A DNA stretch of 64,000 nt from Bradyrhizobium elkanii USDA 76 (GTDB lineage Bacteria; Pseudomonadota; Alphaproteobacteria; Rhizobiales; Xanthobacteraceae), in NCBI RefSeq assembly GCF_023278185.1, contig NZ_CP066356.1, forward strand, positions 4,022,001 to 4,086,000, read 5' to 3'. The notes under the pieces were generated by a model. That model saw nothing but the letters and a program-made list of their open reading frames with translations, ran no database searches and had not been told where the DNA came from. Below are positions 39,727 through 52,045 of this stretch, piece after piece; within the stretch, counting starts at the first letter, position 1; each line of letters starts with the position of its first letter. A program made the translations under genes and the position numbers.

Positions 39727-41313
39727 TCAGGCAACCAGCAAACCCAGCTTGCCGACCGTCGCCAGCGAACGGTCAACGCTTTGTCGGGTTGACAGCAGCA
39801 GCGGCGCTGTGGGCTGCCCGGCATCGTCCATTTGCTTGACCTGGACGGTCGGCCCGAAGGTTTCGGTCATTTCGGCTGTGATCTGCTCGATCGTCCGGGA
39901 GCCGTCGAGCAGCTGCAGGAAGTGGCGCGTCCTGTCGTCCTCCAACTGCACGGTTTGGTGGAGCAGATTGGTGACCAGCGGACCGGTCAGCGCTTGTCTG
40001 CGGGCGAGCAGACTCGCCTGCGGGCAATCCGTGACTTCCTTCACGAGAAACGGCCGTGATTTGAGAAAGGAGACCTCGCCGCTGCAGGCCAGGATATAGA
40101 GCGCTTCCGTCAGTATCCGCCGGTCGTCGCCGGTTTGCCGGCCCTCCAGCAGCGTCCGGGCGCCATCGAGCAGTTCAGTGAATGAGAGTGCGCGCGGCCA
40201 GGCCCGGCCGAGACAAAGATGTGCAGCCTTCAGGAGCGGATTGGTCACCGTGATCCGGCTGCCGTCCTGATTTTCAAATTCCATCTCGGAATCGTCAGTC
40301 AGGCAGGCGTCAGGGCGACGTGGGCTGGCGGTGCTCAGCAGATAGAAGGCGGTGATGAAGTCGAGATCGACCTTGCGGTCAAGGAATATGCCTTCGTGGC
40401 AGAGCAACGTACGCCGAAACCCGTTGCCGTCGATAAAGTCCTGGTATTGATCGCGCGCCATGAACTCGCTTTCGGGAAAGCGCTGCAGCGTGGCGCGGAC
40501 CTCTTCGGTGTAGCCGGCAAGATAGCGTCGCGAGAAATCGGCGTCGCTCAGATATTGCAGGCCATGTCGGCCGGCGTCTTCGACGACTTCGTGCAAGAGG
40601 AAGGCCGTCGCGCCGGAATCGAGATCGTCGTGAAAAAGCAATTCGTCCGGAGCGTTGAGCACGCGGGTGCATTGATCGCGCATGACTGCACCGTGTACCG
40701 AGTTGGACTTCGATCCTTCGCTGAGAAATTTCACGATGGCGCGAGCTTGTCCCACCTTCTCCTTCATCCCGGTGATGCGCCGGGTGTGGTAGCGCATCAT
40801 GTCGCGGACCATGTCGCGAAGGTGCGAGAACGGGTGCGCGTTATAACTGACGTAGCACAGCCCCTTTGGCGCCAAATTCCGTTTGAAGATGGACATCATC
40901 TTCTCGCGCACGATCGGTGGTACCCATGAATACACGCCATGGGCGATGATGTAGTCGAACTGTCCGAAGGCCGCGTCGACATCCATGATGTCGCAATGCA
41001 GAAGCCTGATGTTGCTCAAGCCCAATGCGGCGATGTTTCGCTGTCCGCGTTCGATTGTAGCGCCGCTCAGGTCGATACCGATGAACTCGCTGTCTGGATA
41101 TTGAAAAGCCATCGGCAACAGATTGCCGCCAACGCCGCAGCCGAGCTCCAGGACCCGGCAGCGCTCGACCGGAGCCGGCTGCATGCCATAGACCGAAGCG
41201 ATCGTTGCCAGATGGTTCGGATGCGTGAGCCCGTAGACATGCCCGGGATAATACACCTCGTCGTATGCTGTGGTGCCGGTGGTCGGCTGGCGGTGCTCGG
41301 TCTGGATGTTCAT
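39727..41313 (-). CDS. Class I SAM methyltransferase with C-terminal regulatory domain, T6SS-linked
   Basis: The N-terminal ~230 residues are a Rossmann methyltransferase: CRVLELGCGVGGNLLPMA (motif I), EFIGIDLSGATIERGQ, LLHCDIMDVD and FDYIIAHGVYSWVP. The next ~280 residues match the 'methyltransferase regulatory domain' (PF10119-type: LLFHDDL, CHEGIFLDR, and later blocks). Such proteins recur in or near T6SS clusters, where they may modify a system component. It starts 6 bp after the clpV stop if ATG 41313 is used (528 aa); a GTG at 41328 would overlap clpV. It is the last gene of the minus-strand T6SS operon. Confidence 0.8.
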   Translation of the reverse strand: MNIQTEHRQPTTGTTAYDEVYYPGHVYGLTHPNHLATIASVYGMQPAPVERCRVLELGCGVGGNLLPMAFQYPDSEFIGIDLSGATIERGQRNIAALGLSNIRLLHCDIMDVDAAFGQFDYIIAHGVYSWVPPIVREKMMSIFKRNLAPKGLCYVSYNAHPFSHLRDMVRDMMRYHTRRITGMKEKVGQARAIVKFLSEGSKSNSVHGAVMRDQCTRVLNAPDELLFHDDLDSGATAFLLHEVVEDAGRHGLQYLSDADFSRRYLAGYTEEVRATLQRFPESEFMARDQYQDFIDGNGFRRTLLCHEGIFLDRKVDLDFITAFYLLSTASPRRPDACLTDDSEMEFENQDGSRITVTNPLLKAAHLCLGRAWPRALSFTELLDGARTLLEGRQTGDDRRILTEALYILACSGEVSFLKSRPFLVKEVTDCPQASLLARRQALTGPLVTNLLHQTVQLEDDRTRHFLQLLDGSRTIEQITAEMTETFGPTVQVKQMDDAGQPTAPLLLSTRQSVDRSLATVGKLGLLVA

Positions 41314-41318
41314 CGCGG

Positions 41319-43955
<2,637 letters not shown>

Positions 43956-44052
43956 GATGGCGCCTCCTGCTCAATCCCTGGGCGATGCCGGGTCGTCGCG
44001 GAAATCGGCTCGAATTCCCATGATGTTAGGACAATCGGAGCGATGCTTAGGT

Positions 44053-45084
44053 TCAAACCGGCGGCGTACCTGTCGCAGCATTGCGCCGGGCTCTCAGACG
44101 CTCGGCTAGGTGAAAGCGTGCATCGCGCCGGTACTCCTCGGTCGAGGCCCAGTTCGGCGAAACCCAGCTGGTCCATCCAAGGCGTCCGCTGTGCCCCAGC
44201 TTCATCGGGACAACCGCTCCCGCCGGAATGGCGAGTTCCACCTCCCACTCGAGTTCGTCGCCGATATAGAAATAGACGGCGTCAGCCAGGGGCTCGGACA
44301 GGTTCGGCGCTTCGGTGGGCAGGAACTGCTCGTATTGAGCAAAATCCTTCACGAATACGCGAACCCTGATCTTGTCTTCGACGCTGAACACGCGCGAGCC
44401 CAGGAGCGCGTCGTGACCGAGCCTGGCGTGCGTCCCGCCGAGCCGGCTGCAGTGGCTCGGGTCGAACGGGAGCCAGGTGCCAACGAACTCGTCGATCTCG
44501 ACCCTGACATCGAACAGCCCTTGCAGGAGCCGCGCCAGCCGTGAAGCGGATTTCGCTCTCGGTGAAACCAGTCCCGCGAAGCTCAGCTTCGCCATGTCAG
44601 GCACGGTATCCCGATTGGCAAAAACATCGGAGCCGAGGCCGGCGAAGGAGCCGACATAGGCGATGAAGCGATCGTCGGATGGGCGATCGTGCTGGGCGAT
44701 CGGCCGTGCGTCTGCCCAGGCTCGAAAGAACAATTGCAGGAAGCGTCCGTTCAGCAGGTCGAGAAAACGGGGGAAAGCGTCATCCCGCATCAACTGCCAG
44801 CCGACGCTCTCATCGGTGGTGGCCAGCGGCAGCGCGCCCTGCGGCCCAAGCAGGCCGAGGAATTTGACCAGAATTCTGAGCCTGCCATCGCGATCGTCGA
44901 CCGAGCTCAGATTGGAGGCTGGAAATTCCAGATAGGGGGTTTGACCGAGGTCGACAAACTCCTCGCGACGCGCAGCACTGTCGCCGATCCGGGGCCGATC
45001 CGGATTGCATCGCTCGAGCTGGCGGAGCGTCTGAAAAAAATCGAACCGCCAGGGCTCGGCCTTCATCTGGTCGATCAGCGTCAC
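44053..45084 (-). CDS. tssG: T6SS baseplate protein TssG
   Basis: A 343-aa TssG/ImpH/VasB protein: PWRFDFFQTLRQLERCNPDRPRIGDS at the start, FLGLLGPQGALPLATTD, and LGHDALLGSRVFSVEDKIRV near residue 235. TssG joins TssF and TssK in the baseplate wedge. GTG 45084 with GGAGG 5 nt upstream is chosen: GTGA overlaps the tssF TGA, showing coupled translation. A longer frame from TTG 45117 is less likely. Confidence 0.93.
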   Translation of the reverse strand: MTLIDQMKAEPWRFDFFQTLRQLERCNPDRPRIGDSAARREEFVDLGQTPYLEFPASNLSSVDDRDGRLRILVKFLGLLGPQGALPLATTDESVGWQLMRDDAFPRFLDLLNGRFLQLFFRAWADARPIAQHDRPSDDRFIAYVGSFAGLGSDVFANRDTVPDMAKLSFAGLVSPRAKSASRLARLLQGLFDVRVEIDEFVGTWLPFDPSHCSRLGGTHARLGHDALLGSRVFSVEDKIRVRVFVKDFAQYEQFLPTEAPNLSEPLADAVYFYIGDELEWEVELAIPAGAVVPMKLGHSGRLGWTSWVSPNWASTEEYRRDARFHLAERLRARRNAATGTPPV

Positions 45085-47048
45085 AGCGGCCTCCGGGTGC
45101 CCATGCGGGCAGGCCAACGCATGATCTCGCCGCGCTCCGGGGTCGAGATGACGGTCTGGGTGAAGGTATTGAAGCCAGAATAGTCGGCGAAGAAGCGTTC
45201 CAGCACCGCCCCGAGCAGGAACACGCCGCTGCCTTCGAATGCCTTCTCGTCCAGCGTGACCGTGATCTCCAGGCCGCGCGCTGCGCCACTGCCGGTACGC
45301 TCACGCACCCGCCGCACCACGGGCCTGCTCTCGACGCTGCGCACGCCACGAATCTTGCGTTCCGTCGCGTCGTCGAACTGGTCGGCGAATAAGGACAGCA
45401 TCTCGCGCAACGCCCCGGCGTTCTTGCCGCCGCTGCGTTCCACGAGGCCGAGATAGTTCAAGCTCAGCATGTTGATCAGGCGCCAGCTGACGACGCCGCT
45501 ATTGGCGATTTCGCTGCGGCTGCGTAGCTGCGCCACCACCGGCTCGCGTGGCCGGGTGGGGCCGGCTATGCACATCAGCTCGAGCGAAGTGTCGTCCAGC
45601 AGGCGAAAGTCGGCGCCGCCCTGGCCGACCGGCAGATGTTCCGTGAGATGCCGGTTGGAGCACAGCGCCCGGACGCTCAGCTCGGCGGCGGATCCGCCGC
45701 CGCTCGGGTCGCCGGGCTCGAGCAGCGAAAGGAACATGTCCGTCCCGGTGTAGTCCGAGGCTGCGCCATAGGTCTTCTCTTCGACGGTGCGACGCCGCGG
45801 CAGCCGACGAACCGTATAATAAAGTCCCTCGACCGATCCGGCCGTCCGGTCGACGGCGGCGGAGTACAACGGACGCACGCGGCGCTTGTCCTTTTCCGCC
45901 GGAAAGTGTGCGTAAACCTCCAGCACCTGGTGCGGCTCGTATTCGAGATAGCGGCTTCGGTCGGGCACCACGTGGTATTCGTAGGTATTCGACTTGATCG
46001 GGATGCGATCGCTGGTCTTCTCGAACAGGTTGATCGCCGGGGCGGTGTAGAGACTGAAAGTATCCGCCCGGACCGAGGCGGCGAGCCGCGAGTTGTGCTC
46101 ATCGAATGCGAAGACGATATCGATGGACTTGCTGCGTAACCGCGGCATCACTGCGCGAAGTTGCGTCAGATTGACGCCAAGGAACTTGCGCGGAAACACG
46201 AAATATTCCCGCAACAACTCCGAGCCGCGAAAGACCCGGTTGTCGTTCGGAAACAGGGATTCGTCCTCGTTGAAGCCGACCTGCTGCACACAGTCGTTCG
46301 GAGCCCGGATGACGACCGGATCGCCGAAATCGTCGAGATAGCGAAAATAGACCCCGACGCAGTTCGAGGTCAGTTGTTCGTAAAGTGCGATGGCGTCCGA
46401 CTCGGCACCGGTCAGGTAGATGGGCAGTTCGCTGGTGCGGCAGCCGGCGAACCAGGTGTCCGGCTTGTTGCGAGCCTCCACGTCCGTCGGCTCGTCGTCG
46501 AGCCGCGCGGCGGTACGGTGCGTCAAGGAGAGCCTGAGCCCGGCGATAACTTCTCCGCCGACTGGAATCCCGAGGGCCTGCAAGGCGCCGGCGGTCGCAA
46601 AATATTCGGCGCCGGTGACGTCAAAGGGCCAAAGCACGATATCGCGGCAAAGCCGGAACCGGCAGGCGAGGCTCCGTTCCCTTTCGCGATAGTTCGCGTC
46701 GAAATAGGCGCCCCGCGCAATCTTCTTGCCGTCGCGCAACGCCGGATCGGCGTAGGTCGGCTGAATCTTGACCAGCATGGCGGACGGAGTCGGCGCGAGA
46801 TAATTCGGAACCAACTGCTCAAGCAGGTTCGCCGTGAATTCAGGAAACTCGTGCTTGAGCTTGAGCTGAACACGAGCGGCGAGAAATGCAGCACCCTCCA
46901 ACAGGCCTGAGATCATCGGATCTGAGCGGTCGCGGACCAGACCGCCGAGGCGCTCGGCGATACCAGGATATTCCTCGGCAAAACCCTCCGCATGCTCGTA
47001 CAGCAGCGACAGTTCACGATTGTAAAAGTCGAGGAACTCGCGATTCAT
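45081..47048 (-). CDS. tssF: T6SS baseplate protein TssF
   Basis: The 655-aa protein has the complete TssF/ImpG/VasA start (FLDFYNRELSLLYEHAEGFAEEYPGIAERLGG and LLEGAAFLAARVQLKLKHEFPEFTANLLEQLVPNYLAPTPS). TssF is the main wedge subunit of the baseplate, present in two copies per wedge. Its ATG 47048 is 1 nt beyond the tssE stop, and its stop overlaps the tssG start. Confidence 0.95.
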   Translation of the reverse strand: MNREFLDFYNRELSLLYEHAEGFAEEYPGIAERLGGLVRDRSDPMISGLLEGAAFLAARVQLKLKHEFPEFTANLLEQLVPNYLAPTPSAMLVKIQPTYADPALRDGKKIARGAYFDANYRERERSLACRFRLCRDIVLWPFDVTGAEYFATAGALQALGIPVGGEVIAGLRLSLTHRTAARLDDEPTDVEARNKPDTWFAGCRTSELPIYLTGAESDAIALYEQLTSNCVGVYFRYLDDFGDPVVIRAPNDCVQQVGFNEDESLFPNDNRVFRGSELLREYFVFPRKFLGVNLTQLRAVMPRLRSKSIDIVFAFDEHNSRLAASVRADTFSLYTAPAINLFEKTSDRIPIKSNTYEYHVVPDRSRYLEYEPHQVLEVYAHFPAEKDKRRVRPLYSAAVDRTAGSVEGLYYTVRRLPRRRTVEEKTYGAASDYTGTDMFLSLLEPGDPSGGGSAAELSVRALCSNRHLTEHLPVGQGGADFRLLDDTSLELMCIAGPTRPREPVVAQLRSRSEIANSGVVSWRLINMLSLNYLGLVERSGGKNAGALREMLSLFADQFDDATERKIRGVRSVESRPVVRRVRERTGSGAARGLEITVTLDEKAFEGSGVFLLGAVLERFFADYSGFNTFTQTVISTPERGEIMRWPARMGTRRPL

Positions 47049-47049
47049 G

Positions 47050-47598
47050 TTACAGTCGGTTGATCTGTATATCGCCGCTGTCGAGGTCGACGTCTGCGAC
47101 GAATTCCACGGGCACGTTGAGCGGTTCGCACTTCAGGTCGGAATGCACGACGAAGCGCAGCTTGAGCTGCTCGGCGCCCACGGAGGTGTCGCGCCGCACC
47201 CGGATGGACTTGCGATCGAGTCTCGGCTCATAGGTCGTGAGCGACATGCGCAGGGCATCGCTGAGCTCCTCGTCGGTGACTTCGTCGATCGAACGGTTTG
47301 CGATATCGGGGAATCCATAGTTCAGGATCGAGGCGCGGACGCAGCCGCGACCCGTCAGGTCAAGCGTCGATTCGAGGGCAATGGTGTTGAGGAGTGTTTC
47401 GACGTCCTGCGAAACCTCGCGCCTCAGCAGCGTCTCCGAGATCGGGAAACGACCAGCGCTGCGCCGTCCCGCTATCACTCGCTCACCGAACTGATCGCGC
47501 AGTTCGAGTGGTTTGCGCGCATCGCGAGCGTCATGAGCCGCACGAAAGGCCAGCATCAATGGCGGAGAGAGCCGGTCCTTCCTTGGCGTAACAGTCAT
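47050..47598 (-). CDS. tssE: T6SS baseplate protein TssE (gp25-like)
   Basis: A 182-aa gp25/TssE protein. The core (LRREVSQDVETLLNTIALES, SILNYGFPDIANRSIDE) and the EPRLDRKSIRVRR strand that caps the sheath are present. It links baseplate and sheath. A basic N-terminal extension of ~50 residues precedes the core. The CGGGGA site precedes ATG 47598. It lies 68 bp after hcp. Confidence 0.93.
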   Translation of the reverse strand: MTVTPRKDRLSPPLMLAFRAAHDARDARKPLELRDQFGERVIAGRRSAGRFPISETLLRREVSQDVETLLNTIALESTLDLTGRGCVRASILNYGFPDIANRSIDEVTDEELSDALRMSLTTYEPRLDRKSIRVRRDTSVGAEQLKLRFVVHSDLKCEPLNVPVEFVADVDLDSGDIQINRL

Positions 47599-47666
47599 TG
47601 ACGGTCCCCGTACCGCCAGCGCCGATTGCCGCTATGGGCAACCGGCGCCGGGCAGGAAGCTTGCGA

Positions 47667-48152
47667 TCAGGCCCATTCCTTGTTGGCCGCAACGTCCCAT
47701 CCGAATACCGGAGACGCGCCGGCGCCGCCTTTTTCCGTCTGGGTCTTGTAGGTCATTTTGACCTTCTGGAAGTTCAGGCTGACGTTTTCGGTGAGGCGAT
47801 CCTCGCCGTGCGATCCGCCCGTCGAGACGCTGGAGACCAGAACGTGCTTCATCTCGATCTTGAGATATTCGAGCGGGTGTTCACCGGCCTTGCGTACCGT
47901 GAGAATGGCGCTGTCGATGTGCTTTCCATTGGCGCAGACCTTGAAAAGCTCGGGTGTCGCCTTGTCCACGAAGTGCGTGAAGTGGAGGTCTTGAACGGCG
48001 ACCTTGCCGGCGCCGCCGCCGGACCCGCTGTGGAACGTGCCGCTCTGGCTCTCGCCAAACGACCAGCTCAAAATGTCGATTTCGTCCTTGTGTTTGTCGT
48101 CGAGCGACTCGCCCTTGATCGGATCGAGTTTCAGAAAGATGTCGACAGCCAT
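47667..48152 (-). CDS. hcp: T6SS tube protein Hcp (TssD)
   Basis: The 161-aa Hcp starts AVDIFLKLDPIKGESLDDKHKDEIDILSWSFGESQSG and ends VFGWDVAANKEWA, the normal layout of the hexameric inner tube protein, which also carries small effectors. There is no C-terminal fusion domain. GAAAGGG precedes ATG 48152. It sits between tssC and tssE. Confidence 0.95.
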   Translation of the reverse strand: MAVDIFLKLDPIKGESLDDKHKDEIDILSWSFGESQSGTFHSGSGGGAGKVAVQDLHFTHFVDKATPELFKVCANGKHIDSAILTVRKAGEHPLEYLKIEMKHVLVSSVSTGGSHGEDRLTENVSLNFQKVKMTYKTQTEKGGAGASPVFGWDVAANKEWA

Positions 48153-48205
48153 AGCATAGCCCTTTCAAAATGCTCTGATGATAGACGGTTTGCGATGGCG
48201 TGGCG

Positions 48206-49708
48206 TCAGGAGCTCGGGCCTGGCAGGCGCGAAACAAGACTGAGACCGACGTCCATCGCTTCCAATTGAAAGTGGGGACGGAGAAAGAAGCGCGCGTTGT
48301 AATATCCCGGGTTCTCCTCGTTTGCTATGACCTCAACCTTCGCAGCGGCCAGCGGCTTGCGCGCTTTCTGAGCTTCTGACGACAGGGCCGGATTGGCATC
48401 AACGTATTCGTTGATCCAGGTCTGCAGCCAGACCGTCAGCTCATCCTTTTCCTTCATGGATCCGATCTTGTCGCGAACCATGCACTTCAGATAATGCGCA
48501 AAGCGGGATACTGCGAACATGTAGGGCAGACGCGACGACAGGTTGTCGGACGCGGTTGCATCCACGCCCTTGTCGCCGAAATACTTCTTCGGCTTGTAAA
48601 GCGACTGGGCGCCGATGAAGGCGGCCTTGTCGGTGTTCTTGCGATGGATCAGCGGGATGAGTCCCGCCTTTGCAAGCTCGTGCTCGCGACGATCGCTGAT
48701 GGCGATCTCGGTCGGGCATTTCAGGTCGACGCCACCATCGTCGGTCGGGAACGTATGCGTCGGCAGGTTGATGACCTCGCCGCCGGATTGGACGCCGCGG
48801 ATGCGCGTGCACCAACCGAACTCCTTGAAGGCGCGGTTGATGTTGACTGCCATCGCGTAGGCGGCGTTGATCCAGCCGTATTTGTCACCGGTGTGCCCGT
48901 CCGTCTCCTCTTCGAAGGCGAACTCTTCCACCGGCTCCGATTTGGCGCCGTAGGGGAGGCGGCCCAGCGCGCGCGGCATGCACAGGCCGAGATAGCGCGA
49001 GTCGTCCTGATCGCGCAGTCCCTTCCATGCGGCGTATTCCGGCGTGTCGAACACCTTGCCGATGTCGCGAGGGTTGGACAGTTCGGTCCACGAGTCCATT
49101 CCCATCAGCGTAGGCTCGGCGCCGCTGAAGAAGGGGGCGTGCGCGGCGCCGGCGATCTTGCTGAGATCGCGGAGCAACTGCACGTCGGTGGGAAGGTGGC
49201 TGAAATAATAGTCGCCGATCAGGCAGCCGAACGGCTCGCCGCCGAGCTGGCCGAATTCGTACTCGTAGATCTGCTTGAACAGCGGGCTCTGGTCCCAGCG
49301 CGCATCGGGATAAAGCCGCAGGTTCCGATACAGCTCGTTCTTGGAGACGTTCATCACCCGGATCTTGAGATTGGCGTCGGTCTCGGAATTGAAGACGAGG
49401 TAGTGAAGGCCGCGCCAGGCACTCTCGATCGCCTGGAATTCGGGCGCGTGCAGGATCTCGTTCATCTGCGCGGTCAGCTTCTGATCGATCCGCGCGATCA
49501 TCTCCTCGATGGTGTCGAGCACGTCCGACTTGATGACGCTCGTGTCCTTGAGCGCCTCCTGAACCAGCGTGGACACCGCGTTCTCGACTTCGGTCGCCGC
49601 ACGTTCGGTGCGCGGCTTGAAGCTTTGCTTCAGCAGGGCGGCGAACTCGTCGGCCTCGACGGTCCCGACCTTGGTGGTGGTCTCTTTATGGATTGCTTCT
49701 TTTGCCAT
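48206..49708 (-). CDS. tssC: T6SS sheath large subunit TssC
   Basis: A 500-aa TssC/VipB/ImpC protein with the conserved run FQAIESAWRGLHYLVFNSETDANLKIRVMNVSKNEL, FGCLIGDYYF and a C-terminal FFLRPHFQLEAMDVGLSLVSRLP. It forms the contractile sheath with TssB. ATG 49708 fits the AAGGA spacing better than the ATG 9 bp upstream, which abuts that site. It starts 17 bp after tssB. Confidence 0.95.
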   Translation of the reverse strand: MAKEAIHKETTTKVGTVEADEFAALLKQSFKPRTERAATEVENAVSTLVQEALKDTSVIKSDVLDTIEEMIARIDQKLTAQMNEILHAPEFQAIESAWRGLHYLVFNSETDANLKIRVMNVSKNELYRNLRLYPDARWDQSPLFKQIYEYEFGQLGGEPFGCLIGDYYFSHLPTDVQLLRDLSKIAGAAHAPFFSGAEPTLMGMDSWTELSNPRDIGKVFDTPEYAAWKGLRDQDDSRYLGLCMPRALGRLPYGAKSEPVEEFAFEEETDGHTGDKYGWINAAYAMAVNINRAFKEFGWCTRIRGVQSGGEVINLPTHTFPTDDGGVDLKCPTEIAISDRREHELAKAGLIPLIHRKNTDKAAFIGAQSLYKPKKYFGDKGVDATASDNLSSRLPYMFAVSRFAHYLKCMVRDKIGSMKEKDELTVWLQTWINEYVDANPALSSEAQKARKPLAAAKVEVIANEENPGYYNARFFLRPHFQLEAMDVGLSLVSRLPGPSS

Positions 49709-49725
49709 GGTCCCCATTCCTTCCC

Positions 49726-50253
49726 TTAGCTGTTGCTGTCGGCTTCGGTGGACTGGCTGGTCGCGCGCTCGCGCAGTGCGGCCATCAGTTGAGGATCGGC
49801 GAGGAGTTTTTTCAGCTGGTCCTCGGCGCCCACCTTGCCATCCATGTAGCGCAGCAGGTTGGCGAGCTGTTCGCGCGCTTCGAGCAATTTGGCCGTCGCC
49901 GGCACTTGGCGGGCGACCGCCACCGGCGTGAAGTCGGACATCTTGTTGAAGCGCAGGTTGACGGAGATCTTTTCGTCGGACCCGTCGCTGAGACGATTGG
50001 CGACGCGCGCCGTCACGCCGGGCTGGATCGCCGCCATGCGGTTGTCGAAATTGTCCATGTCGAACTCGAGGAACTTGCGCTCCTCGACCTTCGCCTTCTC
50101 GACGCCGGGGTCGTTGCCGGAAAGATCGGACAGGACGCCCATGACGAACGGCAGTTCGATCAGCCGCTCGGCATCGTATGGATCTTCGTAAGTGATGTGC
50201 ACGCGCGGTGCGCGGTTTCGGCGAATGAATTTTTGACCGCTGTCGGTTGCCAT
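49726..50253 (-). CDS. tssB: T6SS sheath small subunit TssB
   Basis: The 175-aa TssB/VipA/ImpB carries APRVHITYEDPYDAERLIELPFVMGVLSDLSGND and ISVNLRFNKMSDFTPVAVARQVP, the hallmark blocks. It forms a sheath heterodimer with TssC. AGAGGG precedes ATG 50253. It is separated from tssA by 129 bp that contain a hairpin (50345-50377). Confidence 0.95.
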   Translation of the reverse strand: MATDSGQKFIRRNRAPRVHITYEDPYDAERLIELPFVMGVLSDLSGNDPGVEKAKVEERKFLEFDMDNFDNRMAAIQPGVTARVANRLSDGSDEKISVNLRFNKMSDFTPVAVARQVPATAKLLEAREQLANLLRYMDGKVGAEDQLKKLLADPQLMAALRERATSQSTEADSNS

Positions 50254-50344
50254 TGGGTTGCCCTCTTCACAAAAAATTCTCTGCGGAAGCCGACTTGCGC
50301 GACGCAGGCAGGGGAAGTGCCTCGGTCTTTCGTCGGCGGAGCTT

Positions 50345-50377
50345 CCTTCCGTTCAGTTAGTCCCGTCGAACGGAAGG
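50345..50377. repeat. 10-bp perfect hairpin between tssA and tssB
   Basis: CCTTCCGTTC (50345-50354) and GAACGGAAGG (50368-50377) with a 13-nt loop and no T tract. In the transcript of the minus arm it lies after tssA and before tssB, so it could stabilise or process the mRNA and set different TssA and sheath levels. Confidence 0.5.
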
Positions 50378-50382
50378 CGGGT

Positions 50383-51696
50383 TCAATTCGATTTATCGAT
50401 CGCCTTCAGAGCGCCCTCCGGCAGCACTTCGTTCAGCAGGCTGAGGAAGTCTCGCTGTGCGAGTTCGCGTGCGCGATCGACCAGGAACGGGATCGGGCTG
50501 GACGGCTCCGCGGCCCGGAAGAAGGAGGCAACCTTGCTCAGCAGGTCCAACGCTTGGGCTCTGTTTTCGGCTGCAAAAACAGCATCTTGAGCCTCATTTT
50601 CGGCCGCGGATGGGAGCGAGGTGGCGAACTCCGCCATGCGCTCGATCGGCAGGTCGAAAACCTTGTCGCGACCGATATTGATGGCGGCGCTCTCCACGTG
50701 GGCCGGCATCAGCATCCGCATCACTTCGATAAACGATTTGCCAACCATGTCCTGTGCCTGCCGCACCAGCAGCAGCGCCGGGCTCGACGGTTCCTTTCGA
50801 GCGAAATAGTCGGCAGCCGCTGCCAGCGCCGCGGATGCCTGTCCGGGTGATGTCACTGCGCCGGCGATTTCGATCGGAAGCTGCGGGCCGCCTTGAGCAG
50901 CCGCGTCCGGGGACGGGGTGATTGCGGCCGGATCGCGTGCGGTGACCAGAGTCGCGAGCCAGCCGGCCATGCCATTCGCGACACCCGCCAGCCTGTCGAG
51001 ACTGATGGGTTGCCCCGAGTTCAACTTTTCGTGCCAGACCGATTTGATGCCGGCGATCTCGGCAGCGACCGCCGAACAGCGGGCGCTCACCGCCTTGAGG
51101 GTGTCGAGGTCGGTCTCGCCGATGATGCGCTCGATGGTTCCGAGATCGGGCATGTCGACATCGGCATCGGCGGCGGGAATTTCGCCCTTGGCAATCTGAT
51201 AGGCACGGTAGTTGAGGCTGCCGTGCCTTCGATTTTCGATCAGGGGGAGGAATTGGAGCGGGTTGATCACCGTCGGAAACACGTCGATCGCCTCGATGGT
51301 GACGGCCCGAAAAGCATAGTCGCCGTCCTCGCCCCTTGGGTGAACCGCTTCCCATTGTTCGCGCAGCAGCAGGGTGGTTGCCCTCAGGCAGCTGAGGAAG
51401 CCGTCGAGATCGCGGTTCAGGATGGAAAACTTGGCGAGCAGCATGGTCAGGCGCAGATCGCGGGTGCGAGCCAGCAGGGGCTGCGCAGCGGCGCACTGGC
51501 CGGCAATATCGATGGCTTTCGGGTCGAAGCGTCCGCGCTCTCCGTTCGCGTTGACGACCTCGAAATACGACATCGGCAGCAGCGATTCCGCAGCTGCGAA
51601 GAAATTCAGGTACTGAACGTCGCCGGCCGCATCGAGGTCAGGCCCGCAGGGATCGTCCGGGTCGATGGGCTGGGTCAGGGATGCGACGTCGAGCAT
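50383..51696 (-). CDS. tssA: T6SS protein TssA (ImpA)
   Basis: The 437-aa TssA has the N-terminal ImpA domain (SLTQPIDPDDPCGPDLDAAG at the start; LAKFSILNRDLDGFLSCLRA; REQWEAVHPR) and a C-terminal domain ending SPIPFLVDRARELAQRDFLSLLNEVLPEG. It primes sheath and tube assembly at the baseplate. It is the first gene of the minus arm and is divergent from vgrG. The start ATG 51696 lacks a strong Shine-Dalgarno. Confidence 0.93.
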   Translation of the reverse strand: MLDVASLTQPIDPDDPCGPDLDAAGDVQYLNFFAAAESLLPMSYFEVVNANGERGRFDPKAIDIAGQCAAAQPLLARTRDLRLTMLLAKFSILNRDLDGFLSCLRATTLLLREQWEAVHPRGEDGDYAFRAVTIEAIDVFPTVINPLQFLPLIENRRHGSLNYRAYQIAKGEIPAADADVDMPDLGTIERIIGETDLDTLKAVSARCSAVAAEIAGIKSVWHEKLNSGQPISLDRLAGVANGMAGWLATLVTARDPAAITPSPDAAAQGGPQLPIEIAGAVTSPGQASAALAAAADYFARKEPSSPALLLVRQAQDMVGKSFIEVMRMLMPAHVESAAINIGRDKVFDLPIERMAEFATSLPSAAENEAQDAVFAAENRAQALDLLSKVASFFRAAEPSSPIPFLVDRARELAQRDFLSLLNEVLPEGALKAIDKSN

Positions 51697-52045
51697 GCAA
51701 AGAGGATCCGTCTGCGGGGGTCTGGCCCCTCTACCAGGTCCGGGACATCTGGCGGATCACGCGGGGGATCATGATCCGATTGACTGGTAGGTCAGATCAA
51801 CGCCGGCCTCGGTTCATTCCCGCGATGATGGCGGTTTCCCGTGAACCGGCAAGCGCTTGGAACCGACTACATGAGTGCCGCAGTGGCTTCCTCAGGCAAT
51901 GCTTCGCCGCGCCGGGAGAGGAGACACCGGGCGGACTTGTCGGCCATCCCAGCGATGGACGGCTCGGATTTCGGTCGTTCGTGCTTGACCGCCTGATGCG
52001 CCGGTTGCGCAGCTCGTGCGGTCAACGAGGGAGTTTAACGCCCAC
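51697..52045. promoter_or_regulatory. Divergent T6SS control region
   Basis: About 350 bases between the two T6SS arms with no supportable gene. It must hold both promoters. I see no high-quality -35/-10 pair, and a sigma54-like TGGC/GC pair near 51880 has wrong spacing. Confidence 0.5.

Noticed and set aside
51870..51900. Sigma54-like TGGC ... GC pair before vgrG
   Set aside because: The GG-to-GC spacing is 9 rather than 10 bases and the TTGC half is poor.
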